A DNA stretch of 64,000 nucleotides from Agromyces sp. G08B096 (GCF_040267705.1 NZ_CP158374.1:2604001-2668000), one strand, 5' to 3'. Positions 35,707-45,389 are shown, counted from the stretch's first letter. Numbers and translations are program-made. Notes: generated from the letters alone by a model not told the origin.

Positions 35707-35945
35707 TGGCGATCGTGCGGTACTTCGCCGGCGCCGCCGAGGCAGCGGGCCGCGAGGAGGAACGGCTCGAGGCATCCGACGTCGCGGGTCTGCGCGCCGC
35801 GATGATCGCTGCACACGGCGAGCCGCTCGCGCGGGTGCTCGGCCGGTGCAGCCTGCTCGTCGACGGCCGCCGCGTGGAGGACGACGACGCGGCGATCGCG
35901 GGCGACGCGACCGTGGACGTGCTGCCGCCCTTCGCGGGCGGCTGA
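35706..35945 (+). CDS. moaD: Molybdopterin synthase small subunit MoaD
   Basis: A 79-residue ubiquitin-like sulfur carrier ending in Gly-Gly (PPFAGG), the C terminus that MoeB adenylates and that becomes a thiocarboxylate. VRYFAGAAEAAG is the usual first strand and DVLPPFAGG the last. It is the last gene of the moeB-moeA-moaC-mobA-moaD run; its partner MoaE is encoded about 2.5 kb away on the other strand. Confidence 0.95.
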   Translation: MAIVRYFAGAAEAAGREEERLEASDVAGLRAAMIAAHGEPLARVLGRCSLLVDGRRVEDDDAAIAGDATVDVLPPFAGG

Positions 35946-35966
35946 TCGGCGCGCCGGCGCCGGAGG

Positions 35967-36473
35967 TCAGCCGGATGCCGATCCGCCGGTCGCGGGACTC
36001 CAGGTCTCGGCCGGGTCGATGGCCTGCGCGAGGCGCCGGCTGATCTCGCCCAGCTGGCGCACCTGCGCCGCGGTGAGCGGCGCGAACACGAGTTCCTCGA
36101 CCAGCGCGTGGTGGGCGGGCGTGGACCGCAGGAGGACCTCGTGTCCCTCGTCGGTCAAGACCGCGAGGGTGACGCGCCGGTCGCCGGGGTCGGGCTCGCG
36201 GCGGACGAGGCCCTTCCGTTCGAGGCGGGAGACGGCTTTGGAGAGCCGGGAGAGGGTGCTGCTCGCGTAACCCGCCAGCGTGCTCATCCGCAGGGTGCGC
36301 TCGGGTGCGCGGCCGAGCGCGTACAGGAGGCCGTGCTCGTAGTGGGTGAGGCCGCTGTCGCGCTGCAGCTGCGCGTCGAGGGCCGCGGGCAGGCGTTCGA
36401 GGAGCGTCGCGACCGACGCCCACACCTCGAGATGATCGGGACGCAACCCGGACGGCTCTGCTGACGGCGGCAC
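35967..36473 (-). CDS. MarR-family transcriptional regulator
   Basis: A 168-residue MarR protein. The winged helix spans about 55-115 (LRMSTLAGYASSTLSRLSKAVSRLERKGLVRREPDPGDRRVTLAVLT, seen as a block), flanked by helices for dimerisation. GTG start. It is divergent from the SDR gene; a paired inverted-repeat operator lies between them, so it probably represses the SDR and itself in response to a phenolic or similar ligand. Confidence 0.92.
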   Translation of the reverse strand: MPPSAEPSGLRPDHLEVWASVATLLERLPAALDAQLQRDSGLTHYEHGLLYALGRAPERTLRMSTLAGYASSTLSRLSKAVSRLERKGLVRREPDPGDRRVTLAVLTDEGHEVLLRSTPAHHALVEELVFAPLTAAQVRQLGEISRRLAQAIDPAETWSPATGGSASG

Positions 36474-36524
36474 GATCCGAGGCTACGGCATCGCGGCCGG
36501 TGGGAGCCGGCCCGTCCGCATAAC

Positions 36525-36567
36525 TTGCTCAGGAAACGAATTGCGATAGGGTTGCTTTCCTGGGCAA
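36525..36567. promoter_or_regulatory. Paired operator between marR and the SDR gene
   Basis: TTGCTCAGGAAACGAA (36525-36540) and, inverted, TTGCCCAGGAAAGCAA (complement of 36552-36567) match at 13 of 16 positions and are separated by 11 bases. They lie in the only intergenic space between divergent marR and SDR genes, which is AT-richer than its surroundings. This fits a MarR binding site controlling both promoters. Confidence 0.65.
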
Positions 36568-36608
36568 ATGAATGCGACGTCGGACGGCGTCGCGAGAGGA
36601 GCACCACC

Positions 36609-37400
36609 ATGGACCTGGAGCTGCGGGGCAAGTCCGCGTTCGTCAGCGGATCGACGCAGGGCATCGGCTTCGCCATCGCGAGCGCGCTGGCCGCCGAAGG
36701 CGCCCGCGTCATCGTGAACGGCCGCTCGGCCGACCGCGTCGACGCGGCCGTCGCCCGCCTGCGCAGCGAACATCCCGAGGTGGACAGCAGCGGTCTCGTC
36801 GCCGACTTCGCCGTCGCCGACGACGTGCACCGCCTCGTCGAGCACCTCCCCGCCGTCGACATCCTCGTCAACAACGTCGGGCATTTCGGGCTCGCCGACT
36901 TCGCCTCGATCACCGACGACGACTGGGCCCGCTCCCTCGACGTGAACCTCATGAGCGGAGTCCGCCTGTCCCGCGCCCTGCTGCCGGGCATGCTCGAGCG
37001 CGGCTGGGGGCGGGTGCTCTTCATCGGCAGCGAATCCGGCGTCAACATCCCCGCCGACATGGTGCACTACGGCGTGACCAAGGCCGCCATGATCGCCCTC
37101 GGCAACGGGCTCGCCAAGCTCACGCGGGGTACCGCGGTCACCGTCAACACCGTGCTCGGCGGACCGACCTACTCCGACGGCGTCGCCCGGACGGTCGAGT
37201 CGATCGCCGACGCGCGGTCCGCCCCGGCGGAGGCCGTCAAGGCGGCCATCATCGGGCAGAACGCCACGACCCTCGTCGAACGCTTCCTCGATCCGGCCGA
37301 GATCGCGAGGCTCGTCGCCTACCTCGCGAGCCCCCTCGCCTCGGCGACGAACGGCGCCGCCGTCCGCGCGGACGGCGGCGTGCTCACCGCGATGCTGTAG
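36609..37400 (+). CDS. Short-chain dehydrogenase/reductase
   Basis: A 263-residue classical SDR. The cofactor motif is SGSTQGIGFAIA near residue 14, NNVG follows, and the catalytic set is Ser141 in FIGSESG with Tyr154 and Lys158 in YGVTK. The ATG at 36609 is preceded by GAGAGGAG. It is divergent from the MarR gene and lies between moaD and moaA, interrupting the molybdenum cofactor cluster. The substrate is unknown; regulation by MarR suggests detoxification or catabolism of an aromatic or carbonyl compound. Confidence 0.93.
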   Translation: MDLELRGKSAFVSGSTQGIGFAIASALAAEGARVIVNGRSADRVDAAVARLRSEHPEVDSSGLVADFAVADDVHRLVEHLPAVDILVNNVGHFGLADFASITDDDWARSLDVNLMSGVRLSRALLPGMLERGWGRVLFIGSESGVNIPADMVHYGVTKAAMIALGNGLAKLTRGTAVTVNTVLGGPTYSDGVARTVESIADARSAPAEAVKAAIIGQNATTLVERFLDPAEIARLVAYLASPLASATNGAAVRADGGVLTAML

Positions 37401-37470
37401 CCGGCCCGCCGGGGCGCAGGCGAGCGCGGTGGTCGGCCCGGGACGCCCCGCACGCGGCCTGCCGGCGCGC

Positions 37471-38484
37471 TCAGCCCCCGATGGCGGACATCGGCCGGTC
37501 GGGCTGCAGGAAGCCCTCGTCGTCGATGCCGTGCCCCGCGCGCTTGCCGACGATGCACCGGCGCATGAGCTCGGCGAGGTCGTCGTCGGTCGCGTCGCCG
37601 CGGAGCAGCGGCAGCAGGTCGTCCTCCTCGCGCGCGAAGAGATAGTTGCGCAGCTGCCCGTCGGCCGTCAGGCGCACCCGGTCGCACGCGCCGCAGAACG
37701 GCGCCGTCACCGAGGCGATCACGCCGACGGTCGCGGGACCGTCGTCGACGAGGAAGCGCTCGGCGGGCGCCGCGCCGCGCTCGCCGATCGGCGTGAGCCG
37801 GAACGCGCCGCGCAGCGCATCGAGGATCTCCTCGCCCCGGATCATCTCGACACGCGACCAGATATGTCCCGCGTCGAGGGGCATCTGCTCGATGAAGCGC
37901 ATTTCGGCGCCCCGGTCGACGGCGAAGCGCACGAGGTCGACGAGCTCGTCTTCGTTGACGCCCCGCATCGGCACCGCGTTGAGCTTCAGCGGTGCGAACC
38001 CGGCGGCCTGGGCCGCGTCGATCCCCTCGAGCACATCGTCGAGCCGGTCGCGCCGGGTGAGCTCGGCGAAGCGGTCCCGGCGGAGCGTGTCGATGCTGAT
38101 GTTCACGCGCGCGAGGCCGGCGGCGGCGAGGTCGGGGGCGAGCTCGCCGAGCCGCAGACCGTTCGTCGTCATCGACACCTCGAGCGGCCCGTCGATGCCC
38201 TCGATGCGGCTCATCCGCCGTACCACGTCGACGACGTCGCGGCGGAGCAGCGGCTCGCCGCCCGTGAGGCGCACCTCGACGATGCCGAGTGACGCCGCGA
38301 CGCGAGCGACCCGCTCGAGCTCGTCGGTGGTGAGGAGGTTGTCCTTCGCGAGCCAGGGCACCCCCTCGGCGGGCATGCAGTAGGTGCAGCGGAGCGAGCA
38401 GCGGTCGGTGAGCGAGATCCGCAGATCTCGATGCACCCGGCCGAATCGGTCGACCAGGGCGCCGCGCTGCGGGACGGCGCTCAT
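37471..38484 (-). CDS. moaA: GTP 3',8-cyclase MoaA, with Tyr at a usual cluster-ligand position
   Basis: A 337-residue radical SAM enzyme starting molybdopterin synthesis from GTP. The SAM cluster is CxxxCxxC at C29, C33, C36; TGGEPLLRRD binds SAM; the C terminus is GG. The second cluster normally uses three Cys: here C264 and C267 (FCGACDRVRL) are present, but the third position in LRNYLF is Tyr281 (codon TAT at 37642-37644) instead of Cys. The stop is in a normal place and the rest is well conserved. It is coupled to moaE. Confidence 0.93.
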   Translation of the reverse strand: MSAVPQRGALVDRFGRVHRDLRISLTDRCSLRCTYCMPAEGVPWLAKDNLLTTDELERVARVAASLGIVEVRLTGGEPLLRRDVVDVVRRMSRIEGIDGPLEVSMTTNGLRLGELAPDLAAAGLARVNISIDTLRRDRFAELTRRDRLDDVLEGIDAAQAAGFAPLKLNAVPMRGVNEDELVDLVRFAVDRGAEMRFIEQMPLDAGHIWSRVEMIRGEEILDALRGAFRLTPIGERGAAPAERFLVDDGPATVGVIASVTAPFCGACDRVRLTADGQLRNYLFAREEDDLLPLLRGDATDDDLAELMRRCIVGKRAGHGIDDEGFLQPDRPMSAIGG

Positions 38485-38906
38485 GCGAGCCCCACCCAGT
38501 GCGCGTCGCCGTCCGCGGTCCGCTGCCGCTTCCACACGGGCAGCTCCGCCTTCACCGCTTCGACGAGCGCCCGGCACGTTTCGAACGCCTCGGCGCGGTG
38601 GGCGGTGGACACGGCGCACACGAGCGCCGCGTCGCCCACGTCGAGCCGGCCCACGCGATGGCTCACCGCGATGCGCACGCCGTCGCCCGCGAACCGGCCG
38701 GCGAGCTCGCCGAGGATGCGCTCGGCGTCGGGGTGGGCGCTGTACTCGAGCGCGACGACCGTGCCGGATGTCTCGGGGTCGTGGTCGCGCACGATGCCGA
38801 CGAAGTTCGCCACCGCGCCGGCGTGCGGGTGGGCGACCGCGGCGAGGTGACCGGCGACGTCGAGCGGCTCGGCGGAGATGGCCGTCGAGACCGCAGGCGG
38901 GGCCAT
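38481..38906 (-). CDS. moaE: Molybdopterin synthase catalytic subunit MoaE
   Basis: A 141-residue MoaE, which with two MoaD adds the dithiolene sulfurs. VGIVRDHD, LEYSAHPDAERIL, HRVGRLDVGD and the C-terminal VKAELPVWKRQ with catalytic Lys residues are all visible. Its ATG overlaps the mog stop by one base and its stop overlaps moaA (ATGA). Confidence 0.95.
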   Translation of the reverse strand: MAPPAVSTAISAEPLDVAGHLAAVAHPHAGAVANFVGIVRDHDPETSGTVVALEYSAHPDAERILGELAGRFAGDGVRIAVSHRVGRLDVGDAALVCAVSTAHRAEAFETCRALVEAVKAELPVWKRQRTADGDAHWVGLA

Positions 38907-39412
38907 CAGTGGTCGCCTCCGTCGAGCTGCGCGACGGCGTGGGCCGCGACCCCCAGCACCACCTCGATGCCGTCCGCGGCGCCGCCCGGCGAGCCCGGGA
39001 GATTCACGATCAGTGCGCCGCCGGTGCCCTCCTGCGGGGCGATGCCCGCGAGCCCGCGCGACAGCACGGCCGTCGGCACCCGGTCGGCGCCCGCGCCGCG
39101 GATCGCCTGGGCGAGCCCGGGCAGCTCGCGAACGAGCGTGGCGGCGGTGCCCTCGGGCGTGCGGTCGCGGGGTCCGAGGCCGGTGCCGCCGCTCGTGATC
39201 ACGAGCCGGGCTCCGGTCGCGACCGCAGCCTCGATCGCCGCGCGCACCGAGTCGGCGCCGTCGGGCACGATGGCGGCCGCGGGCACGTCGAGGCCCGCCG
39301 CGCGCAGCCGATCGACGAGCGCCGGGCCGACGGCATCCGCGCGCTCGCCTCTGGCGCTGCGATCCGAGACGATCACCACCGCCGCGCCGAAGGTCGCCTG
39401 ACTGGGCTGCAT
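38906..39412 (-). CDS. mog: Molybdopterin adenylyltransferase (MogA/MoaB family)
   Basis: A 168-residue MogA/MoaB-type protein, which adenylates molybdopterin before MoeA inserts the metal. Signature segments are VIVSDRSARGERAD, ITSGGTGLGPRDRTPEG and NLPGSPGG. First gene of the mog-moaE-moaA minus-strand operon. MogA and MoaB cannot be separated by sight; the call is at family level. Confidence 0.92.
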   Translation of the reverse strand: MQPSQATFGAAVVIVSDRSARGERADAVGPALVDRLRAAGLDVPAAAIVPDGADSVRAAIEAAVATGARLVITSGGTGLGPRDRTPEGTAATLVRELPGLAQAIRGAGADRVPTAVLSRGLAGIAPQEGTGGALIVNLPGSPGGAADGIEVVLGVAAHAVAQLDGGDH

Positions 39413-39476
39413 CCTCCTCAGCGTAGACGCCGCACGTGGCCGCGAGGTTTCGCCCTCCCGGCCACGACGCGGGACG

Positions 39477-39965
39477 TCACACGGATGCCGCGGCGCCCTC
39501 GGTCGCCGGGAACGGCAGCGCCCGGCCGGTCTCGACGTACGACTTGAAGCTCGACAGCACGTGCGGCCACGTCTCCGCCGTGTCGCCCTGAGCCGGGTGG
39601 CCCGGGCTCCACTGGTCGTTCGTGAAGGTCAGGCGCGTGAGCCCCTCGCCGGCCCGCTCGAGCTCCCACGTCATCCGGCTCGTGAGCTCCGCGTGGTTCT
39701 CGCGGTAGGTCGGCCCGGGGTGCTCGGTGAGCTGGAGCAGCCGCGGCGGCTCGGCCTGCAGCACCTCGCCGTAGACGTGCACCGTCTCGTCGCCGTCCTG
39801 GCCGGGGCCGACGTACTCGTACCGCGACCCCGGAACCAGGTCGCCGCGTAGGACACTGCCCCACATCACGGCACGGCTGCCCTCCTCCCCGGTGATCGCC
39901 TCCCACACGACGGCGGGCTCGGCGGCGATGTACACGGTCATCTGGAAATCGGTCTCAGTACTCAT
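39477..39965 (-). CDS. SRPBCC/AHSA1-type protein
   Basis: A 162-residue START/AHSA1-like beta-alpha-beta protein (VYIAAEPAVVWEAIT, GDLVPGSRYEYVGPG, WPHVLSSFKSYVETG). These bind hydrophobic ligands or act as uncharacterised stress proteins. It is divergent from the AraC regulator with about 100 bases between, so regulation by that protein is plausible. No catalytic residues are identifiable. Confidence 0.85.
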   Translation of the reverse strand: MSTETDFQMTVYIAAEPAVVWEAITGEEGSRAVMWGSVLRGDLVPGSRYEYVGPGQDGDETVHVYGEVLQAEPPRLLQLTEHPGPTYRENHAELTSRMTWELERAGEGLTRLTFTNDQWSPGHPAQGDTAETWPHVLSSFKSYVETGRALPFPATEGAAASV

Positions 39966-40064
39966 GCCGCCGACGCTACGGATGCCTCCCCCCTGCGTCT
40001 TGCACGAACGCGACATCCCGCTCGCGGGATGCGGCGGTCGACGGGGCATCCGATACTGGGACGG

Positions 40065-41023
<959 letters not shown>

Positions 41024-41027
<4 letters not shown>

Positions 41028-41872
41028 GCGATCTGGGCCCCGTCTCCCCGGGTCACGCCGCGGACGCCGCCTGGCTCCGTCGGTGGCGGCTGCGCCCCGA
41101 CGGCGACCCGCAGACGACGGCGTCGAGCACCCTGCTGCCCGTCCGCACGTGGGAGGGACAGCCGGCGATGCTGAAGCTCTCCCAGACGGAGGAGGAGGCG
41201 CGCGGCGGCGCCCTGCTCGTCGCGCTCGACGGAAGCGGCGCCGCCCGCGTACTCCGCCACGACGGCAACGCCGTGCTGCTCGAGCGCGCGACGGGCGCGC
41301 GGAACCTCGTGGCCCTGGTGCGCGAGGGCCACGACGACGAGGCGACGCGCATCCTGTGCGCCGCGGGCCGCACCCTGCACGCCGCGACCGCGCAGGTGCA
41401 GGACGCCGACCCGCCGCCCCCGCTCGTCGACCTGCGGACGTGGTTCCGGCAGCTCTTCGCCCACGCCGACGACCTCGGCCCGGTGCACCGCCGCGGCGCC
41501 GACATCGCGCGGTCCCTGCTCGACGACCCGCGCGACGAGGTCGTGCTCCACGGCGACCTGCACCACGGCAACGTGCTCGACTTCGGCGAGCGCGGCTGGC
41601 TCATGATCGACCCGAAGGGCCTCATCGGCGAGCGCGGCTTCGACTTCGCGAATCTCCTCTGCAACCCCTCGCACGACCGCGCGCTCGAGCCCGGGCGGCT
41701 GGAGCGTCAGCTCGCAGTCGTGGTCGAGGCATCCGGCGTCGACCGCGACCGCATGACCGACTGGCTCGTCGCCTGGTGCGCGCTCTCGTCGACCTGGTTC
41801 AGCCTCGACGACGATCCGGCGCATGCGGCCTCGGCCGCGGCGATCGGCGAGCAGGCGGCGGCACTGCGCTGA
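41024..41872 (+). CDS. Aminoglycoside/streptomycin 6-kinase-like phosphotransferase
   Basis: A 282-residue protein-kinase-like phosphotransferase. The catalytic loop HGDLHHGNVL and the metal-binding IDPKGLIGERGFDFANLL match the APH(6)/streptomycin-kinase group (the PKG after Asp is characteristic of that group). The Lys/nucleotide region is around LPVRTWEGQPAMLKL. Chromosomal members may act on small molecules other than antibiotics, so resistance is not implied. It is coupled to the AraC gene by a four-base overlap. Confidence 0.85.
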
Positions 41873-41907
41873 GCTGCGGATCCGCGCTGAGCGCGTGCGG
41901 ACCCGGG

Positions 41908-42501
41908 TCAGTCGAGCCGGTCGAGTTCGGCGCGGAGCGCGGCGTCGAGCGCGGCGAGCTGCACGTCGGGCGTATAGCGCTCGGGGTCGACGGCGGCGAG
42001 TGCGCCGAGGCCCTCGATGAGGCCCACGAGGGCGACCGCCGTGGCCTCAGCGGCCTCGCCGGAGGCGTGCGGGCGTGCCTCGCCGACGAGCCGGCGCACT
42101 CGGGTGAGCATCGCCCGGTTGTACTCCCGGTGCAGGTCGGCGAGGGCGTCGTCGCCGAGGGCGGCGGCCGCGTACGCGAGCCAGACCCGCGCCTCCTCGC
42201 GGCGCTCGTCGTCGAGCGGGAGCGCGTGCACGAGGATCTCCCGCAGAGCGCCATCGGCGCCGGGGGCATCCGCCTCGAGCCGGTCCATGCGGACGCGGGT
42301 CCGTTCGTGCAGCAGCCGTCTGGCGTGGGCGAGCAGGTCGCGTTTGCCGGCGTAGGTGCTGAACAGCAGGCCCGTGGTGCACTGCGCGCGCTCGGCGACG
42401 GCGCGCATCGTGAGGCCGTCTGGTCCGCGCTCGGCGAGCAGCGACCAGACGGCGTGCGAGATGCGCGCCTGGTTGCCGGCGAGGTCTCGGCTGCGAGCCA
42501 T
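41908..42501 (-). CDS. TetR-family transcriptional regulator
   Basis: A 197-residue TetR protein: HTH at about 10-55 (ISHAVWSLLAERGPDGLTMRAVAERAQCTTGLLFSTYAGKRDLL, seen as a block) and a helical ligand domain. ATG at 42501 has GGAGGA upstream. Divergent from the GNAT gene with a 67-base gap that holds an inverted repeat; it probably controls that gene and itself. Longer in-frame extensions upstream run through the promoter region and are unlikely. Confidence 0.9.
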   Translation of the reverse strand: MARSRDLAGNQARISHAVWSLLAERGPDGLTMRAVAERAQCTTGLLFSTYAGKRDLLAHARRLLHERTRVRMDRLEADAPGADGALREILVHALPLDDERREEARVWLAYAAAALGDDALADLHREYNRAMLTRVRRLVGEARPHASGEAAEATAVALVGLIEGLGALAAVDPERYTPDVQLAALDAALRAELDRLD

Positions 42502-42527
42502 GGTGCATCCTCCGTTCGCCACAATGA

Positions 42528-42539
42528 TAACGTGCGTTA
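42528..42539. promoter_or_regulatory. Candidate TetR operator
   Basis: TAACGTGCGTTA: arms TAACG/CGTTA with two central bases, in the AT-rich gap between the divergent tetR and GNAT genes. A further GATAAC follows at 42541. TetR operators are usually somewhat longer, so the exact limits are uncertain. Confidence 0.45.
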
Positions 42540-42568
42540 CGATAACAAGCGATATCGAAAGGAGTCTC

Positions 42569-43036
42569 ATGCAATACCGCATCGAGCGCACCGACTGGCA
42601 CGACCCCGACGCGGAGCGGCTCCGCGCCGCCCAGCGCACCGAGCTCGATGCGCGCTACGGCACCGACGACCACGAACCGGGCGCCATGCCGACCGCCGAC
42701 ACCGTGGCCGTCTTCCTCGTCGCACGCACCCCCGACGGCACCGCGGTCGGCTGCGGCGGCCTCCGCCTCCTCGACGGGGGCACCGCCGAGATCAAGCGGA
42801 TGTACGTCGACCCCGCGTTTCGCGGCACCGGCGCGTCCACCGCGATCGTCCGCGGACTCGAACGCGAGGCCGCACGTCTCGGGCTCGACCGACTCCTGCT
42901 CGAGACGGGCCCGGCGCAGCCCGACGCCATGCGCTTCTATGAGCGCGAGGGGTACGAGCGCATCGAGAACTTCGGGCCCTATCGAGGCGAGCCGCTCTCG
43001 GTCTGCTACGCCCGCTCGCTCGTCGCCGCGGCCTGA
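42569..43036 (+). CDS. GNAT-family N-acetyltransferase
   Basis: A 155-residue GNAT enzyme with acetyl-CoA motif A in IKRMYVDPAFRGTGASTAIVRGLE and the C-terminal AMRFYEREGYERIENFGPY. AAAGGAG precedes the ATG. Likely repressed by the divergent TetR protein. The substrate is unknown; small chromosomal GNATs of this type often acetylate amines or polyamines. Confidence 0.9.
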   Translation: MQYRIERTDWHDPDAERLRAAQRTELDARYGTDDHEPGAMPTADTVAVFLVARTPDGTAVGCGGLRLLDGGTAEIKRMYVDPAFRGTGASTAIVRGLEREAARLGLDRLLLETGPAQPDAMRFYEREGYERIENFGPYRGEPLSVCYARSLVAAA

Positions 43037-43041
43037 GCGCG

Positions 43042-44328
43042 TCAGAGATCGAGGCGGTCGAGGAAGGCGTTGCGGAAGCGGCCGTCGGGGTCGAGGCGGG
43101 CGCGCAGCGCGCCGAAGTCGTCCCAGCGCGGAATCCGCTCGCGGAGCACATCGCCCGGCAGCGTGAAGACCTTGCCCCAGTGCGGCCGCGCCGTCGCCGG
43201 CAGGGATGCTTCGAGCACGGGCAGGAGCGCCCGCACCGCGGGCTCGTCCCGAACCCAGGTGAAGTGCAGGCCGACCACGTCGGCGTCGAACGCGGGGCTC
43301 AGCCAGAGCTCGTCCCGGCGGACGGTGCGGATCTCGCACACCTGCAGCAGCTCCGACACGGGGCCGGCCAGGCGCCGGACGGCCTCGATCGCGGCGACCG
43401 CGTCGGCGCGGGGCACGAGGTACTCCGACTGCAGCTCCTCGCCCGCGGAGGGCGTGAACTCGAGCCGGAAGTGCGGCAGCCGCTCGAACCACGGCCCGGG
43501 CACGCCGAGCTGCGGTGTGCACGCGTCGGCCGCGATGCCCGGGATCGGATGTCTCGCCACGGTCGCCGCGGTCGCGCCGAGCGCCGCGACCGACGGCTCG
43601 CCGGCGCCCTGCGCCAGCCGCTGCTTGACCCAGAGCTGATCGGCGACGTCGGCGCTCCGCCAGGTGGTGAAGACGCTGACGCTCGTGCCGAGCGAGGTAA
43701 CGGCGTCGAGGTCCGCGAGGATCGCGTCCCACCGGGGCGTCTCGAAGACGGTCTGCGCGACGTCGTACGTCGGCTCGACGTCGAGTTCGAGCGCGACGAC
43801 CACGCCCAGGGCGCCGAGCGAGACGACCGCGCCGGCGAAGTCCGGGTCGCCCCGGCGCAGCACGAGCCGGTCGCCGCCCGCGGTCACGAGCTCCACCGCG
43901 CGGACCGCGCTCGCGAGCGACCCGATGCGGTCCCCCGAGCCGTGCGTGCCCGTCGCCACGGCGCCGGCGACGGAGATGTGGGGCAGCGAGGCGAGGTTCG
44001 CGAGCGCCAGCCCGCGCTGCTGGAGGAGCGGCGCGAGGGCGCCGTAGCGCACGCCGCCAGAGACCCGGACCGCGACGGTCGCCCCGGCCTCGTCGGCGAT
44101 CTCCTCGAGCTCCGCCGGGAGCCCGTCGGTCTCGATGAGCGTCCCGCGGGTGTCGGCGAGGTCGTTGAACGAGTGCCGGCTCCCGAGCGCACGCACGGCC
44201 CCGCCCTCGGCGAGGACCTCCTGCAGCTCGTCGACGCTCGCCGGGCGGACGAGGCGCCGCGCGCCGTACGTGAGGTTGCCGGCCCAGTTGCGGCCGGCGA
44301 CACCGGGCGTGGCATCCGTCTCGGTCAT
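43042..44328 (-). CDS. FAD-dependent alditol/xylitol oxidase-like protein
   Basis: A 428-residue VAO/PCMH-type flavoprotein. RNWAGNLTYGARRL at the N terminus is the hallmark of the alditol oxidase/xylitol oxidase group. ATGTHGSG holds the His that would bind FAD covalently, and the C-terminal HWGKVF with GRFRNAFLDRL matches the aldonolactone-oxidase domain. It oxidises sugar alcohols at C1 and makes H2O2. GAGAGGACC precedes the ATG. It lies at the end of the arabinan operon, so arabinitol or a related polyol is a fair guess. Confidence 0.87.
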   Translation of the reverse strand: MTETDATPGVAGRNWAGNLTYGARRLVRPASVDELQEVLAEGGAVRALGSRHSFNDLADTRGTLIETDGLPAELEEIADEAGATVAVRVSGGVRYGALAPLLQQRGLALANLASLPHISVAGAVATGTHGSGDRIGSLASAVRAVELVTAGGDRLVLRRGDPDFAGAVVSLGALGVVVALELDVEPTYDVAQTVFETPRWDAILADLDAVTSLGTSVSVFTTWRSADVADQLWVKQRLAQGAGEPSVAALGATAATVARHPIPGIAADACTPQLGVPGPWFERLPHFRLEFTPSAGEELQSEYLVPRADAVAAIEAVRRLAGPVSELLQVCEIRTVRRDELWLSPAFDADVVGLHFTWVRDEPAVRALLPVLEASLPATARPHWGKVFTLPGDVLRERIPRWDDFGALRARLDPDGRFRNAFLDRLDL

Positions 44329-44353
44329 GCAGGTCCTCTCGCGATCGCCGCGC

Positions 44354-45389
44354 TCACCAGCGCAGCACGGGCCATCCGTCGGCGTCCCACTCGAGCGGCA
44401 CGAGCGCGAGCCGGAACTGCCCGTTCAGGTCGCCGTCGTAGTAGTGCAGCGCCATCATGCCATCGGCGATCGACTGCCCGCCGGGGCCGATCCGCGATCC
44501 CTCGGTCTCGGCGAGGACGGTGCCGCCGTCCTCGAGCAGCGGCACCCCGTCGCGGTCGACGTAGGGGCCCGTGATCTCGTCGGCCCGGCCGACGGCGATC
44601 TTGTACGTCGAATCCGCCCCCTGACAGCAGGCGTCGCGCGAGACGAACAGGAACCAGTGGCCGTCGTGCTCGACGAGGTACGGCGCCTCGATCGCGTTGG
44701 GCGGCGCGCCCCGGTCGGCGAGGCGCAGCGGTTCGGAGGCATCCGGATGCCCCGCCGCGGCGCCCGCACGCAGCCCGCTCGGCCACTCCAGCTCCACCAT
44801 GCGAATGCCGCTCCAGAACGAGCCGAACGCCATCCACGGCGTGCCGTCCTCGTCGGTCGCGACGCCCGGGTCGATCGCGTTGAAGTCGTCGCCCGACGTG
44901 GAGGCCACTACCGGTCCGCGGTCGACCCACTCGTAGTCGGGATCGTCGGGATCGAGTGTCGTGTTCGTCGCCAGCGCGATGACCGAGGTGTTCTTGCCGA
45001 ACGTCGACGCCGAGTAGTACAGGTACCAGGTGCCGTCGTGCTCGACGAGCTCGGGCGCCCACAGGTTCGACACCCCCGCGACCTGCTCGCGGAGCCAGGC
45101 CGGCTTCTCGTCCCACACCTCGCCCGCGTACCGCCAGGCGCGCCCGTCGGTCGAGGAGCGCACCTGGATCGTGCCGTCGGCGACCGTCTGGTTCCCGGTC
45201 GAGTAGACGAACCAGGTGTCGCCCTGCCGTGCGAGGGCGGGGTCATGGGTCGCCCCGCAGCTCCCACGCCCCGCCGCCCGCGCAGCCGGCGAGCGCCAGC
45301 ACGGCCGTCAGGGCGGCCGCGAGCGCGCCGAAGCGCGCCGGCGTCCGCCCCGCGGGCCGGCGCGTCAGCCGAGCGAGAGCGCGGTCCAC
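44354..45389 (-). pseudogene. GH43 endo-alpha-1,5-L-arabinanase lipoprotein, interrupted by a one-base frameshift
   Basis: The catalytic domain is clear: HDPALARQGDTWFVYSTG (base Asp), NLWAPELVEHDGTWYLYYS, NAIDPGVATDEDG, MAFGSFWSGIRM, IEAPYLVEHDG, CCQGADSTYKIAVGRADEITGPYVD and GPGGQSI all match secreted arabinanases. That frame has no start codon before residue Val at 45163, which is beyond the catalytic Asp. A perfect lipoprotein signal (RFGALAAALTAVLALAGC, then AGGGAWELRGDP) lies in the neighbouring frame, opening from a GTG at 45389 inside the end of the GH51 gene and stopping at 45243. Loss or gain of one base near 45246-45250 (CCC run) would join them. It is a pseudogene, a sequencing error or a recoded gene. 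Confidence 0.8.
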
